Source: Dryococelus australis (Eukaryota > Arthropoda > Insecta > Phasmatodea > Phasmatidae). From it: a stretch of 64,000 nt of DNA. A model generated the notes under the pieces. It had not been told where the DNA came from, made no database searches, and saw only the letters and a list, made by a program, of their open reading frames with translations. A program made the translations under genes and the position numbers. This document shows positions 46,101 to 58,790 of this stretch, piece by piece. Every line of letters begins with the position of its first letter. The first letter of the stretch is position 1. The DNA is taken from contig CM056993.1 of assembly GCA_029891345.1 (NCBI GenBank), positions 226,778,924 through 226,842,923 on the forward strand. Reading direction: 5' to 3'.

Positions 46101-48850
46101 ATTCTCCATGCCAGAAAAGCTGGGAGTAGCATAGAACGTGATGCAGTGTGGATCACATGGTCAGTATGTTATCGCCGGGCTGTTGTTACCCCCTTTGGTG
46201 TGCGCAAAGGGGTTTTCCTCAATAGGGGAAGATGCTGCTCCCCTCCAGCATCGCAGCCGCGCCACACATCAGTTTTTCACCCATGCACATGGTCGTGTTG
46301 ACAAACAATGCTGGCCAGATGCAGACAGGCATGCACATACAGCTGTGCCTTTAACATTTGTGATCCATCACACAGAAAGTAATATCAAAATACAAACTTG
46401 GCACTCAATATTGTCATTGCACCTGCAAGACAAGCGCTTCTCACAACCATGCTGCAGTTAAACGTGGAAAGGACAAGTGAAAATGAAATTGGAAAATTTC
46501 ACTTAAATCAAACAGTGCAAATTTTGGCCTTACCAAAACCAGAAAAGCTGAGTTTTCCAAATTTTAATTTACCCAACTGGTGCAGAACCCTATAGTGTAC
46601 TGGTCAAGGAGCAATTACCCTCAAATATTAACAGTGCTAATTATCATATCACCAGGAATGCTTGAACAAGAATGATTTCGCTACCATGATGTTATTAGCA
46701 TTTACATGCTAACCGTGCAATACCAGTGAGAACATACAAAATACTCGCAACAAATCGAAAGATTTCCTTACATATTGCGAACAGTAAAAGGCAAGAAGTA
46801 AAAACAGAGACTGTCACAGAGGTGAGGGCAGCAGCATCACACAGTGCTAGAACTGTGGAGTGAGAGCATATGAATGGTGCATAAGTGGCAATGAGAGAGA
46901 AGGATACATGTGTTGCAACTGTGCAGTGGCAGTCAATGAAAACAAACAACTGCCACACGCCCACAGTGCACATGTGGCAAATGTTAACAAACTGGCACTG
47001 CCAGTTGTAACATGGCAACACAAGATCATTGGCAATTGTTTCTGATACAAAGCAATTTATTTTGACAGAACTCTGTTTGCAAGTTTCATTACTAATCATA
47101 ACAAATACTTTAAGCAAAATTGATTAAAAGAACATACATGAATAGTGCTTCCCAGTCACCCCAAAGGGTCGATCATAGCCAAGAGTACACAAAAAGATTA
47201 AAATGTTTATAGCTATTATTTTCATTCTGCATAAAGCCAAATACTTTCACGAATCTGTTTCTGAGGCATCAATAAATTTACTATTTAACATTTAAAAGAA
47301 TAAGTATAGTAAAACCTACATCCATTTGACTAGCATGAAGAGACAAATTATATTTAATAAAACTCTTGTATTTGTTGGGGCACAAAAGCCTACCACAGCC
47401 CAACAAATTAAAAGCAACTGTGGCAAAGAATTAAAAGCAGTAATTTAAAATGATACTTTAATGCAGTTCGTAGCAACCAAACTATTCTCAGAAAATATAT
47501 ATAGAAGTGGGTTACCAAAACGATCAAATTCACTGTGCAACTGATGTGTTCGTTTTTTACCTAGCCATCAACATTTCAGGGGACTTGCTGCAAAATTTGC
47601 ATTACTGAAATCATTCAAACTAAGAAGAACAGAAAAAATTAACGAGCAACACATATCTAAAAAGTTAATACCAAACCAAATTTGTTACACATCAAATCTT
47701 AACAGAATTTCGAATATCAACTATCACACCTAACATCCCTATGCAAGCTCCTTCAAACTACATTGAACTCCAATACTATCGGCGAACCCACTTAATAATT
47801 CTGTCTTATGCCGAAAGCCTGTACATGTCAGCTTACAGGCTGTAAAGCGAAACCAAACCAGTAATTACAGAGTCCCATGACCAAACGTGGGCAGAAAATA
47901 CTTATCAGGTACTTACTTTAGGCTAACTACAGTAGAAGTGGACGAGCTTCATTCTGATGCTAAGGCACTCCACTCGGAATATTGCATCAATCAATAACAA
48001 AGCACCAACCCATGCATCCGTAGGAGGGAGGGGAAACCAATGAGAAAGGTAGGAGTAAGGAAGGGGGGAGGTATTAAAGGCAATTGAAGAGCGAGCGGCA
48101 GTTCCAACATTATATTCTTGATACAAGCAGACTCTATACACACCTTCCAAGCGCACTCAAGCTGTGCATAGTCAACACCATCACATTCTCCTGTAGCCAA
48201 AACTCCTCTTACATTTCTTCCAACCACTCCATACAACCCAGCACCATTATTTGACCAATGCTGCCAAACCATTACAACACCATGCCCTTCCACACAGCCC
48301 GTGACCCCATACCCATCAGAAAACTATGCAGCACCACCTGTCGGAGATCAGTTGCAAGGAGATGGAAGGGGGAACGAAACCATTTCTTCTACCACTAATG
48401 AAATCCCACCAAGATAAACCACAAAAAAGACCCCAGCTAAATGTCAAACTTTGCCGACATTTGCTGGCACATCAATGGAAGATGCAGCCACTCTCTTAAG
48501 CTGCTCCACATTGTTACTGACCAAGTACAGTAGTGCAAAGAAGAGTGGGCTAGTTGTGTTGGAGAGCAAATCCAAAGAGGCGCAGATTATTCTTGGCAAT
48601 CCCTTAATCACTACAGATTACAGTGGAGTGAATTTCTTTGTTTTTCCAGTGTCGCTTTGGGGGCATCTTCGCGTCACTCCACGCACAAAGAAAGCTCACC
48701 CTAGAAGAGTAACAGCCATGTTAATCACTGACTGCGTTTGTAACCTGCAAGATCTACCTCATTTGCTGGTTACACCCACACCTGTTGGAATCAGATGTTC
48801 TCGTGGTCGTAGCAGAAACAACCGAAAGCCAAACATGACATGAACAGGGC
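46100..48850 (+). pseudogene. Ty3/gypsy gag-region fossil, plus strand
   Basis: Two pieces resemble the gag of the gypsy element at 55-64 kb. At about 46810-46950 a Cys/His-rich stretch resembles that element's PHD-like finger. At 48445-48560 a LPTFAGTSMEDAATLL block parallels LPTFAGAPKEDPRAFL. The order is the same as in the better-preserved element, and the spacing is wider. No pol region is recognised. A broken, old relative with many breaks; its ends are not determined. Confidence 0.5.
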
Positions 48851-48899
48851 AGTAAGTGCAAGTGCAAAGTGGGCTAAAAGACTGACGCCTAGTGGGGAT

Positions 48900-50400
48900 C
48901 GACATAGTGAAGACGAAGTGCATGTAGACCAATCGACTGCTAATGGGATGGTCACAGTGTCTCGAATGTGAGTAATACATGCCTGGTGCACACCAGCTAA
49001 TCAAGAAAGGGCATCTCCTCGGGTTAACACAAGACTCTTGAGGAGGGCCATGATCGAAAAGCCAGGGCTAAATTACTCTGTGTCCTCTGACATCAGGATA
49101 TGGTGATTTTTGAGAATGGGTTAGACTGGTTTACTGTAATATCTGCACTCGAGCTGGGATATTCTGGCTTCCCAACATGCCATATTAACACTGAAATATA
49201 TTCCACATGTTTACACATGCAGCACTCAAACATATGTGGTCAGAAACATGTAGCAGGTGTCTGGCGGAAATAAGGTGCATTGGCATTAAACCTCCTCGAC
49301 AAGAGATAATAAATGTACACAAACACATTAATTAAATAAATTTGATGATTATTCACCACTGGTGATTTGATGGTAAGTAATTGAACAACATAGGTGGGCA
49401 TGCAGCACAAAGCCCTGCATTGGCGTAAGCTGCCAAAAAAGTCTGAGATGTGGTGAAAATAATTTAAATAATTATACGCTGGAGTGGCCGTGAGTCTGCT
49501 TCGGATGGGAGGTTTACTCGGAGGTGCACGAAAGAAAGAGAAAATGTTCCAGAAATGTGAGTCTATTGTAGTTACATTATAAGTACTAAAGATGCTTCAC
49601 CATCAAGTTGCATGAATGCGACCTACCCTAACGCCCATCAAACCAAGAGTAAAGAGGGTGGCATGGCGTCGAGGACGCCTGCAACTGATGCCACGCCAGA
49701 ACAGAAAGTCCCTTGACAAATATTTTACGTGAATGTTGTGAAACTTAGCACTGGATGAAACACATATCACTTGGTAAATTATGCAATACATTTGTACAAA
49801 ATATTAAGATAACATTTAAAAATTACATTGCACAAATTTTTATAATTGAAATTAATTTTGAAATTTAAGTATTTCAGCTGGAAAAAAATGGCAAGCATAG
49901 TAACCCTTGAAATTTGAAATTAAATATTCTGCATTAGTTTGGCAGCTCACAAATTAATCTAAACACTTTATAAAAATATTAAAGTAATTTGGTTTTGTGC
50001 AGTTCGAACAGTGCGCGACACAATAGTGACACTAACATGAAAATAAAGCAGGTTGAAATGCCAACTGGTGACATGTTAATCTGCTCTGCCTACGACATCG
50101 AGATTAATATGTAGGTACTCGCGGTGGCTATTAACTATTTAATATTCGATGAATTTTATTATGCCCCGTTTACATATAAGAAAATTGTAAACATGTTACC
50201 CTGTCAAATTGTACGACAGGATCACAGGTTTACCATCGCCGTATATGTAAATGTCTTCCCATTCATAAACAAAACGCTCAAATTTACGCGCCGAAAATAA
50301 AACATGTAAGTTGTTCCGATCCCCGACCCAGCATTAAACGCATGAAGTAATGGAACAACAACTGGTGGCTATGCAGTTGGTCGCATTAGCGCAGGGAACA
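48900..50400. other. Spacer without recognised gene
   Basis: AT-rich sequence, possibly including worn flanks of the LTR-element fossil. No supported ORF or repeat. Confidence 0.35.
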
Positions 50401-50409
50401 GAACACGGC

Positions 50410-50485
50410 CTCAGTGAGCACAAGAAGTAAGTGGGGTCGTGACATCGGCGGCATGGCATAGCTCTCCCTGGTAGTCTCCCGTTCT
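50410..50485 (+). repeat. Direct repeat, copy 1 (LTR-family piece)
   Basis: A stretch with GAGCACAAGAAGTAAGTGGG, CGTGACATCGGCGGCATGG and CCTGGTAGTCTCCCGTT recurs at 53825-53905 in the same orientation. It is probably a piece of an LTR family also present at 53.6-54.0 kb. Confidence 0.6.
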
Positions 50486-52850
50486 TAATGTTACTTTGAA
50501 TGCAACACCACCCATTTTGATTGTTTTTATGATAATTTCATTATGTGTTACCGACTAAGAATTTCAATTGATACTAACCTTAGATTTTGTAAAATTGCGT
50601 TTCAGAGCGATTTTGCTATTTGCAGCTTAAATATCTTTTTAGTCCTTGATTTTTCGAAATCTTATTACTATGATCTCTGATAGTTAAGTTCTATTTTATC
50701 GTTTGGTAAGTTTCATTTAAGGTCAGTTAATACCCTAAGTAGTATGAAATTATTAGTCGTTATTTTGGTTGTTCCGGCATTTATTGGGAGTTGTTTAGTT
50801 CTATTGTTTTAGAGAGAGAAAGTGTGTGTTTGTGTGAGGGTGAATGTGTGTGGGTGTGTGTGTTATGAGTGCGGATATCATTGTTTTTGTGCATACCATT
50901 TACTTCGTTTAGTTTCGTTTACGTGTTTTTAATTTAGTTTTCCCTTTTTGAGTGTTCCGTTTCATCCGATATTTTGGTACCACTCCGCTATGTTTCCAAC
51001 ATCCTATTTAATTAGCTTTTTTGACACGTTCGCTTGTGAAACTAATTTATATAATTTGGTTAATATCTGTAACGAAACTTAAATAATTATTCCTGGTCAG
51101 TGCTTTATTGTTGTATTTATTTAAATTAAATTATAATGTTATATGTTTGCAAATTTGCATATTATATAAAACACATTCGTTCGAAAAAAAACATTACCTA
51201 CTTTCCTAAAAAATTATTTAAAGAAAACCAATCATACTTTAATGCTTCGAGTATTTTGTGTAATTTTTTTTATAAATTAAAATATTCCTTAATATATTAT
51301 TATATTTTATTAATTCGTGTAACCAATTAGTTCTGTTTGTTTTGCTCAGTGGTGTATTCTGGCATATTTGTTATGATTTTTGACATTGTCTCTGGCAATG
51401 TTATTTGTAATATGTTTTTCCGACACCAATAAGCAAATGCTTTTTGGTGTCGGATTTATGTGTTTCATTTCTTAATTTAAATCCAGCTCTGTACAGACTG
51501 TATTAATTATTCAAGATATTGTGTTTATTAACTTTATCTCAACTAAAACATGATTCGAATATTGAATTTAAGTTTAAAAAATATAATAATATTTTGTATA
51601 TCGATTGTACGTGTCCCTCCTATATCGATATTGTTTACCTATGATTTACGTAACTTTCGATTTCGTCTCCTTTACTCACTTGACAATGGAATGATTTTCC
51701 AATTATTTTTTCCTTTGCAAGACTCTTCGGACTTTTGATGCAGATTAGGTGACATCGATCGCTGCGGGAAAGTGATTATGCTAGCTTAATGTTGCCCTCG
51801 TGTTTGTGTAATATTTCGTGGACATCAGTATATTTATTGTGGCAATATTACTGCTTAGCAGTCCGCGGTACTTCCGCAACACCGTCGGGATATCTTCGCC
51901 ACACCTAGCATGGGTGTATAATCGTCGCTGAGGTAACGTAACCAGTTATTTTCCGGCATTGAATTTGCCACTTTCCATCCTGTAATTTTCGATTTGAACA
52001 CATGCGGTGTATTTTGGAACATGCGCCTTTAAACATTTTTTTTTTCCCCCACCTGTGATTTATTTGTCGATTTGCTCAGTCTAAAGCGGCGCAGGACAGC
52101 CACGCCGAGGTCGTGAAGATGTAATTTTAAACTATGTATTTAAATAACGTAAAACAAAAGAATTTACCTAAAAAATCAAATGCAATGTTGGTCGACTTAA
52201 TAAATTTTTTGTTGCAAGTCAAAAGTTACGTATCGGCACATATTTCAAAAACTCAGGGGATACCCAGTTAGAATTTAATGCATTTGTAATTAATTAAAAT
52301 GAAGTGAAAAACAAAAATACTGTAATATATTGAAGTAGTCAACACACCCATAAAATATGAGTTTTAAGAAAGTAATAGAAGGAGATTAACTTGTATTCTC
52401 ACTGTTTTTTTTTTTTGTTATTTATTTAGTACTCCGTGAATGGAATATTTCTTGTTACCTTTGCTAGTTTGTTGTGAGTTAAGTTTGGGTTTGAGGAAAA
52501 TAATTAATTTCGATTTATCACTGCCACAAAAATTGTATTTTGTTCACTTAACCTCATTCACCATTTTATGAAAATAATTTGGACAGTTGGTTTTGCAGAC
52601 ATTTAATGTCTAGCCAGTAAACACAAAGTTGTTTGAAGTATTTTCATAAATTTGTCTTGACAGAGTAACCTGACACAATGGAAAGTGTCTAAATAAAAAA
52701 AAATTTATTTTACTGCACAGATGTCGGAAATTCAATGTGCAGGTCCAGCTTGGCTTGTTCATTTGTGATAAGTACGCACACTGGTCGCAACTAGGTCCAC
52801 ATATTTTTGTAGATTTTCTTGATTCAGTAGTTTGGGGTATTTGGTCCTTG
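50485..52850. other. AT-rich spacer with one perfect hairpin
   Basis: No gene is recognised. A perfect 11-bp inverted repeat TCCGACACCAA / TTGGTGTCGGA lies at 51419-51429 and 51444-51454 with a 14-nt loop. A GTGTGTG-rich stretch lies at about 50820-50870. Confidence 0.45.
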
Positions 52851-52859
52851 TGAGTTTTC

Positions 52860-53500
52860 ATTGTGCTCTGAGCCCCTGGATATTGGCACAGTCCCCGGGT
52901 TTGGCATGTCCAAGCTTACTCACACAGTTCTGCATTTAACAGGTCGACTTCCTCCCATAGCCATTGGGCCGTAGTAGCATCGTCGCAGACTCAAGTTCTT
53001 CCATGGAGGTATGTCAGTGAGAACGAATCCAGTTTTGGTTTTGGCCCCAAGCACTGATTGCGCAAAGTAGTAGGCTGGCCATTAGATGTTTGCCAGTCTG
53101 GACACTCGTGGTAAAGATCACGGCACAAATTACACGAAGCCCACATGGAGATGTTTCTTCCTCTCGAGCAGGTGGTCGTCCGGCCCACTGCAATACCCAC
53201 ACGGCGTGGGAGGGGTGGTCTCTGCTGGCGCAACACAATGTTGTGGCAGGTGGTGGTGGATGTGTGCTACCCCTCGGCCGGTGCCAAGATGGTGATAGCT
53301 GGCTGACGATACAGGCAAAGTGTGTTTGCAAGATGGCTTACTCATGTGGCTCCTACGAAAAAATAGCAATTTTGGCACGAAGTGGCAAGTGCCATATATT
53401 CTATGGGATTTTTCGTTGCTGTTTCTTGATGTGTTGACTCGAAATGACAGTGGTACAGAAGGAAACTCCACCAGTAGCAAAAAGTAAAGGACGGAGGGAC
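52860..53500 (-). pseudogene. LTR-retroelement gag fossil with zinc-knuckle-like motifs, minus strand
   Basis: The minus-strand reading gives closely placed Cys/His motifs such as CGYCSGPDDH, CNLCRDLYHEC and NCVSKLGHAKPGDC, the texture of a retroelement gag nucleocapsid. The first resembles CRYCRPAGEYHCHSQC of the 55-64 kb gypsy element. Broken at several places. A LINE ORF1 is an alternative, since these also carry such knuckles. Confidence 0.45.
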
Positions 53501-53522
53501 AGAGGAAATGAGACATGTGGGC

Positions 53523-53585
53523 GCACATCAATAAACGTGATGCACATCAATAAATGTGGTGCACATCAATAAACGTGGCGCACAA
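53523..53585 (+). repeat. ~24-bp tandem repeat, 3 units
   Basis: CACATCAATAAACGTGATG, CACATCAATAAATGTGGTG and CACATCAATAAACGTGGCG follow each other directly. Confidence 0.9.
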
Positions 53586-53599
53586 GTCAATGACATGAG

Positions 53600-54010
53600 A
53601 TAGAGTTAAGGTGCCATAAAGTTTTGGAATATCGGGTGGTGAGACAAGGCCACAAAGTCAGGCAAGCCATTTGACTTCAGGAAGCGATGGCTGTTTGGAA
53701 ACTTCACTGTTAGGAAAGCCACACTAATTGGGAGATCCAATTGATGACACCTGGTTTCTAGACTCCAGAGGAAAAGGAAATTTGTAGATGTTATAAAGGA
53801 AATGTCCAGGTAAGTGTGCCAGCTCATTGAGCACGAGAAGGAAGTGGGGTCGCGACATCGATGGCATGGTGTGGCCCTTCCTGGTAGTCCCCCGTTATTG
53901 ATGCTGCAGGAATTAGTCTGTTACCATTTTTCCAATCGATTTAAGAAGAGTCTAGTCGAACACGAGGTTTTAGCACCTCATCAATGCCATTTTTTCCAGG
54001 TGTAAATTTC
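53600..54010 (-). repeat. LTR-like piece related to the gypsy LTR family
   Basis: About 53750-53830 (CCAGAGGAAAAGGAAATTTG, TAGATGTTATAAAGG) resembles the inner end of the gypsy LTR at 63300-63370 (CCAGAAGCCAAAATGAAAAT, GTAAATGTTAGAGG). It is followed by the direct repeat shared with 50.41 kb. Together with the adjacent gag-like fossil it is likely the remains of another LTR element on the minus strand. Boundaries are not determined. Confidence 0.4.
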
Positions 54011-54673
54011 TTGTTAAGTAAAATTCCACAAGGCCTGGACACGTTGGGGCTGTAGCCTGTCTCAAATGCTTACTCACTCAAGTTAAGCCTGTTTTGGTCT
54101 CCTTTGCCACCATCAGTTAATAAATATACCAAACCTGAAAACAGGTGGAACGACCCATAATGGGCCAGTAAAATAAAGAGGCGATGACTCACATGGAACA
54201 CTATTTATTCTGCTACACCTACTACAGAAGAACTTACATTGATATTTGTTCCACTAAAACAGGAACTTGCTAAAACTGTAAATGTGACACTAGATCATAA
54301 TAAAAATTAGGGTGTGTTATTCCCTGGTCATATGCAATATGACTGCGTTAAGAGATGGCTCACTCCCTGGGCTGCAAAAACAAGGTTCCAGATAACTGAG
54401 TTACACTATTGAAAAGCTACATTGTGTTGACCCGAGACAGTGAATATCCGAGGAGGATGCACATGAATGTCCACCTCATGTAATGACTAGGATACTACTA
54501 AAAAACATGGCTACGGACTGCCTGCTCAGTAGCTGTGATTCCTGTGCCAAGTCTTATGACTAAATTATATATAGATTATTAAAGAATAAGTAACTGAAGT
54601 GAAATGACATAACCTTGGAAGAAAATGAATCGTAAAACATACAATAACTTGGCCTTAAAGACCATTGAATGAA

Positions 54674-54771
<98 letters not shown>

Positions 54772-55270
54772 TTTGATGTAATTCTTAACACGTGGCTGGC
54801 AACATAACATCCAATTTGGGGTTCATTTGCAGATTGAGTATGACTCAGCCCATGTCGTGATTTATTCAAATGAACGTACACACAGACACTTTTTAATATA
54901 CAACGAAACAATAATAATAAATGCTTGAAATAATAATATTAAAAAACAGATATTATTAATCTGCAATTTTTTTGGCACACTATGTCTTATATACATGTGG
55001 TTCGTAAACCACTTTGTACTAGCCAAAAATTAAAGTCATGATTTATTTGGAATTGCATGTAGATGCATGTAAATAAATGTGTGCGAAAATTACATAACAC
55101 TTCATTTTACATGGCGCATCCCAACTTGTTGCTGCACTACATGTTTTTTCAGATTGTTTGCTCATGGAGGGTAGTAAATATGAAAAAAAATAACAAGGGA
55201 TAATTTACACTGTAAAACCCTCCTGAAAACTAACACACTTGTTTGCACTGTATCACATGGGCGATGAAAA
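54010..55270. other. Spacer without recognised gene
   Basis: Contains the (TA)n run listed separately. No other supported feature is seen. Confidence 0.4.
54678..54766. repeat. (TA)n microsatellite
   Basis: About 44 uninterrupted TA dinucleotides, ending in CACACTTTG. Confidence 0.97.
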
Positions 55271-55275
55271 CACAT

Positions 55276-56635
55276 TGATGGCGTTCAAGTGCTCGGAGTG
55301 TCGTGACATGTGGTTCGTAGATGGTGGTTTAGGAGACAAAATAAATATTTGGAAAAATTATAGGTTTCAGGAGTGGATGTGTCTGGGTGAGATGAATTGG
55401 ATGAGGTACTTTACCTGGGGCGCCAGGCACTACCAGACTAAGTGCCATGAAGAGGTAGAGCAGACTCTTCTCACTGCGTCGTGTCGTCGACGGCCAAAGG
55501 CAGCTATCCCTCCATCCGGCTGCACTCCTCTGATGAATTTTGATTAACTGTACGCATGTTACGCAGTGGATTAATGAGGGCATCCACACTCCTATGCTAC
55601 GATACACTAAAATACTTTTACAAACAAAAATATGAAAGTTCCAACACACATGCAAATTGGCAGGAAATTGTAATGTCCGGTACCCTAAAATGCATTGTGG
55701 CTTACCTGAATAAAAACACCCGATTTACGTAGTGATATTTATTATGCAATTGCTGAACATGCCTCTAGGGCAACACTTTACAAAATATGAGCCGGACAAG
55801 GACCTGTCGGCAGCGGTTAAACTGTAGAACATTGGCAAGAAGCCCTTGCGTGATTTAAGGTGCAGAAATTAAACTTCCCAAGGCAATTCAGGAATCGGGG
55901 AAGTGAGAGATGGTTTCCCGGGCAGCTAACGAAAAATGTTTCTGAAGAAATTAAATTTTTGCGTTGAAAATTGTTGGTATTAAATATGTATGCTGCCCGG
56001 ACGGAGACCGAACGGTACACGACCGATGTCTCTAAGCTCGCAGTGTCTACTGTCTTTTCCAACATGGCACATTCGCCAGGGTTGTCGCCAGAGCGTGCCA
56101 TGTGGAACTACTTTCTGGCACCATGCATGTTTAAAACTGTGCTAAACACTGACAGGCTTGCAATTAACTGCTTAAAAATTAAATAACATAACGTCGTAAT
56201 AATTGTAAAAATATGTGAGATGAGGTGTAGGTGATAAACATGTGAATGAGTATAGTGACAAAATGATTGCAAAAACACTTGAAAATGACTATAGGGCTTT
56301 AGAAAGTTGATTAATGGTGTCCTTCTTTGCACATGTGACAGTTTGTCACTACTCTAGCCCTTTTTATACAATGTCTTAGAAATAATATTCCATGTGGTAC
56401 TATTTCCTGGTATCACTGAGCTCCGTTCACATGGTCGTATAGCCACTGTTCTCCCGTTCGTTGTGATGTACCTGTAACATACACTTACACTGCATTTCAC
56501 TGCACTGCCTTGCACGCATGTTGTGTAGTTTACTGACATGCTACCTCACGTGGTAGAATGCGCCTCCTCATTGCAGATGTTGTTGACGGTGGGCATACGG
56601 TCTAAGGACCAGGAGTTCAGCTCACGTCAAATGCA
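55276..56635 (-). repeat. 3' LTR of the gypsy element
   Basis: Starts TGATGGCG and ends GTCAAATGCA on the plus strand (TG...CA ends). The minus strand contains AATAAATATCACTACG, a likely polyadenylation signal region, near 55745. It matches 63260-64000 over all of the visible length. Confidence 0.88.
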
Positions 56636-57110
56636 CCCTCCCTCTTTTTGAGACAGTTTGCAGCCGTCATGCTCTTACCGGCAGCAGGCACACTGCTTAC
56701 CGGCCTGCCACCGTAAACGCAGCTGATAGGGACACCTTGGTAACTCTCTACCATGTGCTGGTGATGGTTGTCATAACCGCTCTCTGTCGGCTGTCCTCTT
56801 CTCCTTTGCCAGCCTACCAGGTGCCGAAACACCCTTACTGTTCGTACACATTGCTGGCGGTCGTCTCCACCTCTGCGACCGACATAGGATTCGTCTCCAC
56901 CGCCATCGCTACTCCCTTGCTCCATCCTGCTGTCCAGTTGCTTTTCCTCTTGCCCGTTGCTCTCCCAATGCATTTCCTCCTCAGTTCTTTCGCGGGTGTT
57001 ATCCGCTTCCATGCTCACTTCTTCCCTCGTTGCATCTCCTTCTTCATGTTGTTTTCCACCCTCTTCAAGGTGCGTCTCGACGTTCATTGTCGGAGCCCCT
57101 ACTCATGCTC
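56617..57110 (-). pseudogene. Gypsy element: pol C-terminal tail
   Basis: A highly charged, Glu/Gln-rich stretch (EEGGKQHEEGD, EGNARE-like texture) between the integrase end and the polypurine tract. It is either the polyprotein tail or a small extra ORF. It has no envelope-like features (no signal peptide or membrane anchor). Confidence 0.5.
56623..56653 (-). promoter_or_regulatory. Polypurine tract of the gypsy element
   Basis: On the minus strand CTCAAAAAGAGGGAGGG ends directly at the LTR start TGCATTTGACG. This is the plus-strand priming site used by LTR elements and it fixes the inner boundary of the 3' LTR at 56635. Confidence 0.85.
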
Positions 57111-57734
57111 GTGTTGGCAGAACTGTAGGCACTGGTTGTGGTGTTGGTGTCCAAATGGTGTCCCTTCTCGTCAGTATGCTATCGAATGGGTTTTGGTGGT
57201 CCTTATGATGAGCCCCCCTGGCCACAATTTGCTGGGCATCATCGGGTTTCTGGCTCTCTCTCCTGCTGTCCCTGCTGGAGGTACTGCCACACTTTCCACA
57301 CCTTCCTGCCTTGCCACTTGCTTGGCATCGGTGATGCCATCGAGCATCAATGGTGCCAAACTCCTCCTTTCCTACCCTTTGCCTCTCTCCCGCACTGTGG
57401 TATGTTGCCTGTTCTCGTGTGCCGTATGTTCCGTGCTTTCTATTACCGATGTTCCTGGGCGATTTTTCGTGTGGTGTGGTATTAAGTTGCGGGCCTAGTG
57501 TACCATGTTATGTCCAGCATCGTAGATACCTTTACCACTGGTGACCGACCTCCTGTGGGAGGTACCTGACCATCTTCCTCCTCGCTAGCCCTCTCCTGGA
57601 TTTCGTCGTGCTGTGTGCCATCGTGGAGTTGTGCAGTGCCTGGTGCATCTTCTTTGGTGCCATCTCTGTGATGAGGCAGATGTAGTCCCTGTGTGATCGT
57701 ACCAGTTTCCTCTTTATCTGGATCATGTAACTAG

Positions 57735-58790
57735 TTGGTCATATACTCTGTGCGATTACATGTGACCCGCTCCACTTGGTTGCTAGGCTGGCACAAAAAT
57801 TCCGGCGGGCAGTCAACTGCGGGTGAGCTCTCAAATACACACGTTTTCCTGCTTGTAGGGCGGGAGGTGGTTTCGTAATTTGCGGGACCCACCTTGCCAC
57901 GTATCTACTCTGCTGTTCCCGTTGTTCTTGCTGCCTTTGCCTGGGATTTTCATGTTGCTGGATGCTGCTCTCGGTACTGCTAGTTGCTGTATTTTTAGGG
58001 CAATTGCGTTCACCTGGCAATGCAAGATTCCTACCCAATAGTACCTCCGTGGACATCCTTCCCATCATGGCATTCACTCTCTTGCGGAGGGTAAACAGGG
58101 CAGCAGGCAGGTGTTCAGCCCAACTGTTGTGCCTATCTCCCACACAGAGTCGTAACTGCATCTTCAGGTCCTGGTTATGATGCTCCATGGGGTTCACCCA
58201 TGCATGATATACCGCTGTTGAGAGGTCATGTAGCCCCCACCGGTTTCATAGCTCTTGCCATTTCTGTCCTGAAGACTGCATGTCATTATCTGTTTAAATC
58301 TGTGGTGGATACCTCCACCATGCAAATAATTCATTCTCTAGTGGTTTGATATATATGGCACACATGTGTTGCTAATTACGTATGCCTCGGTCCATCTCGA
58401 AAAGTTGTTGGTAACTACAAGTATAAATCTTTTTCCCCCAGATCTGAGGTAAGGGCCCATCAGATCTAAACTTACGGTTTCGAACGGCTGCTTTGGAAAC
58501 CTAGGTTTCTGATGTTGCATGCCATCTGTGCGCCATGACTTGAATTGTTGGCATTTTGCACATTCTTTCATGTACTGCCATGCATCACGTGATAGGCCAG
58601 GCCAGAAAAACCTCTCTCTCACATTTCTTATGTTTTGGTCTGTGCCTGGTTGACCTGTCGTAGTACTTGTATGTGTAAGAATTTCCCTTCACATTTTTGC
58701 CAGTACAAATAGTTGCCATTTGCGACTGTCTTTTGGCACGCATGTCCTTAGCCTGTTGTTTACAACTCTTCATTGCTCCACGTGTCCAAT
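57735..58790 (-). pseudogene. Gypsy element: integrase
   Basis: The zinc-binding part and start of the core are seen at 58622-58338 (FFWPGLSRDAWQYMKECAKC, LDLMGPYLRSGGKRFILVVT, NFSRWTEAY). The core end and C-terminal domain are at 58197-57739 (NPMEHHNQDLKMQLRL, WAEHLPAALFTLRKRVN, LLGRNLALPGE). These blocks are diagnostic of Ty3/gypsy integrases. Broken copy. Confidence 0.9.

Noticed and set aside
56737-57498. 253-codon plus-strand ORF, the longest in the window
   Set aside because: It lies antisense to the gypsy integrase-to-LTR region. Its Leu/Ser/Pro-rich, signal-like composition is what the reverse of a charged Glu/Lys/Arg-rich sequence gives.
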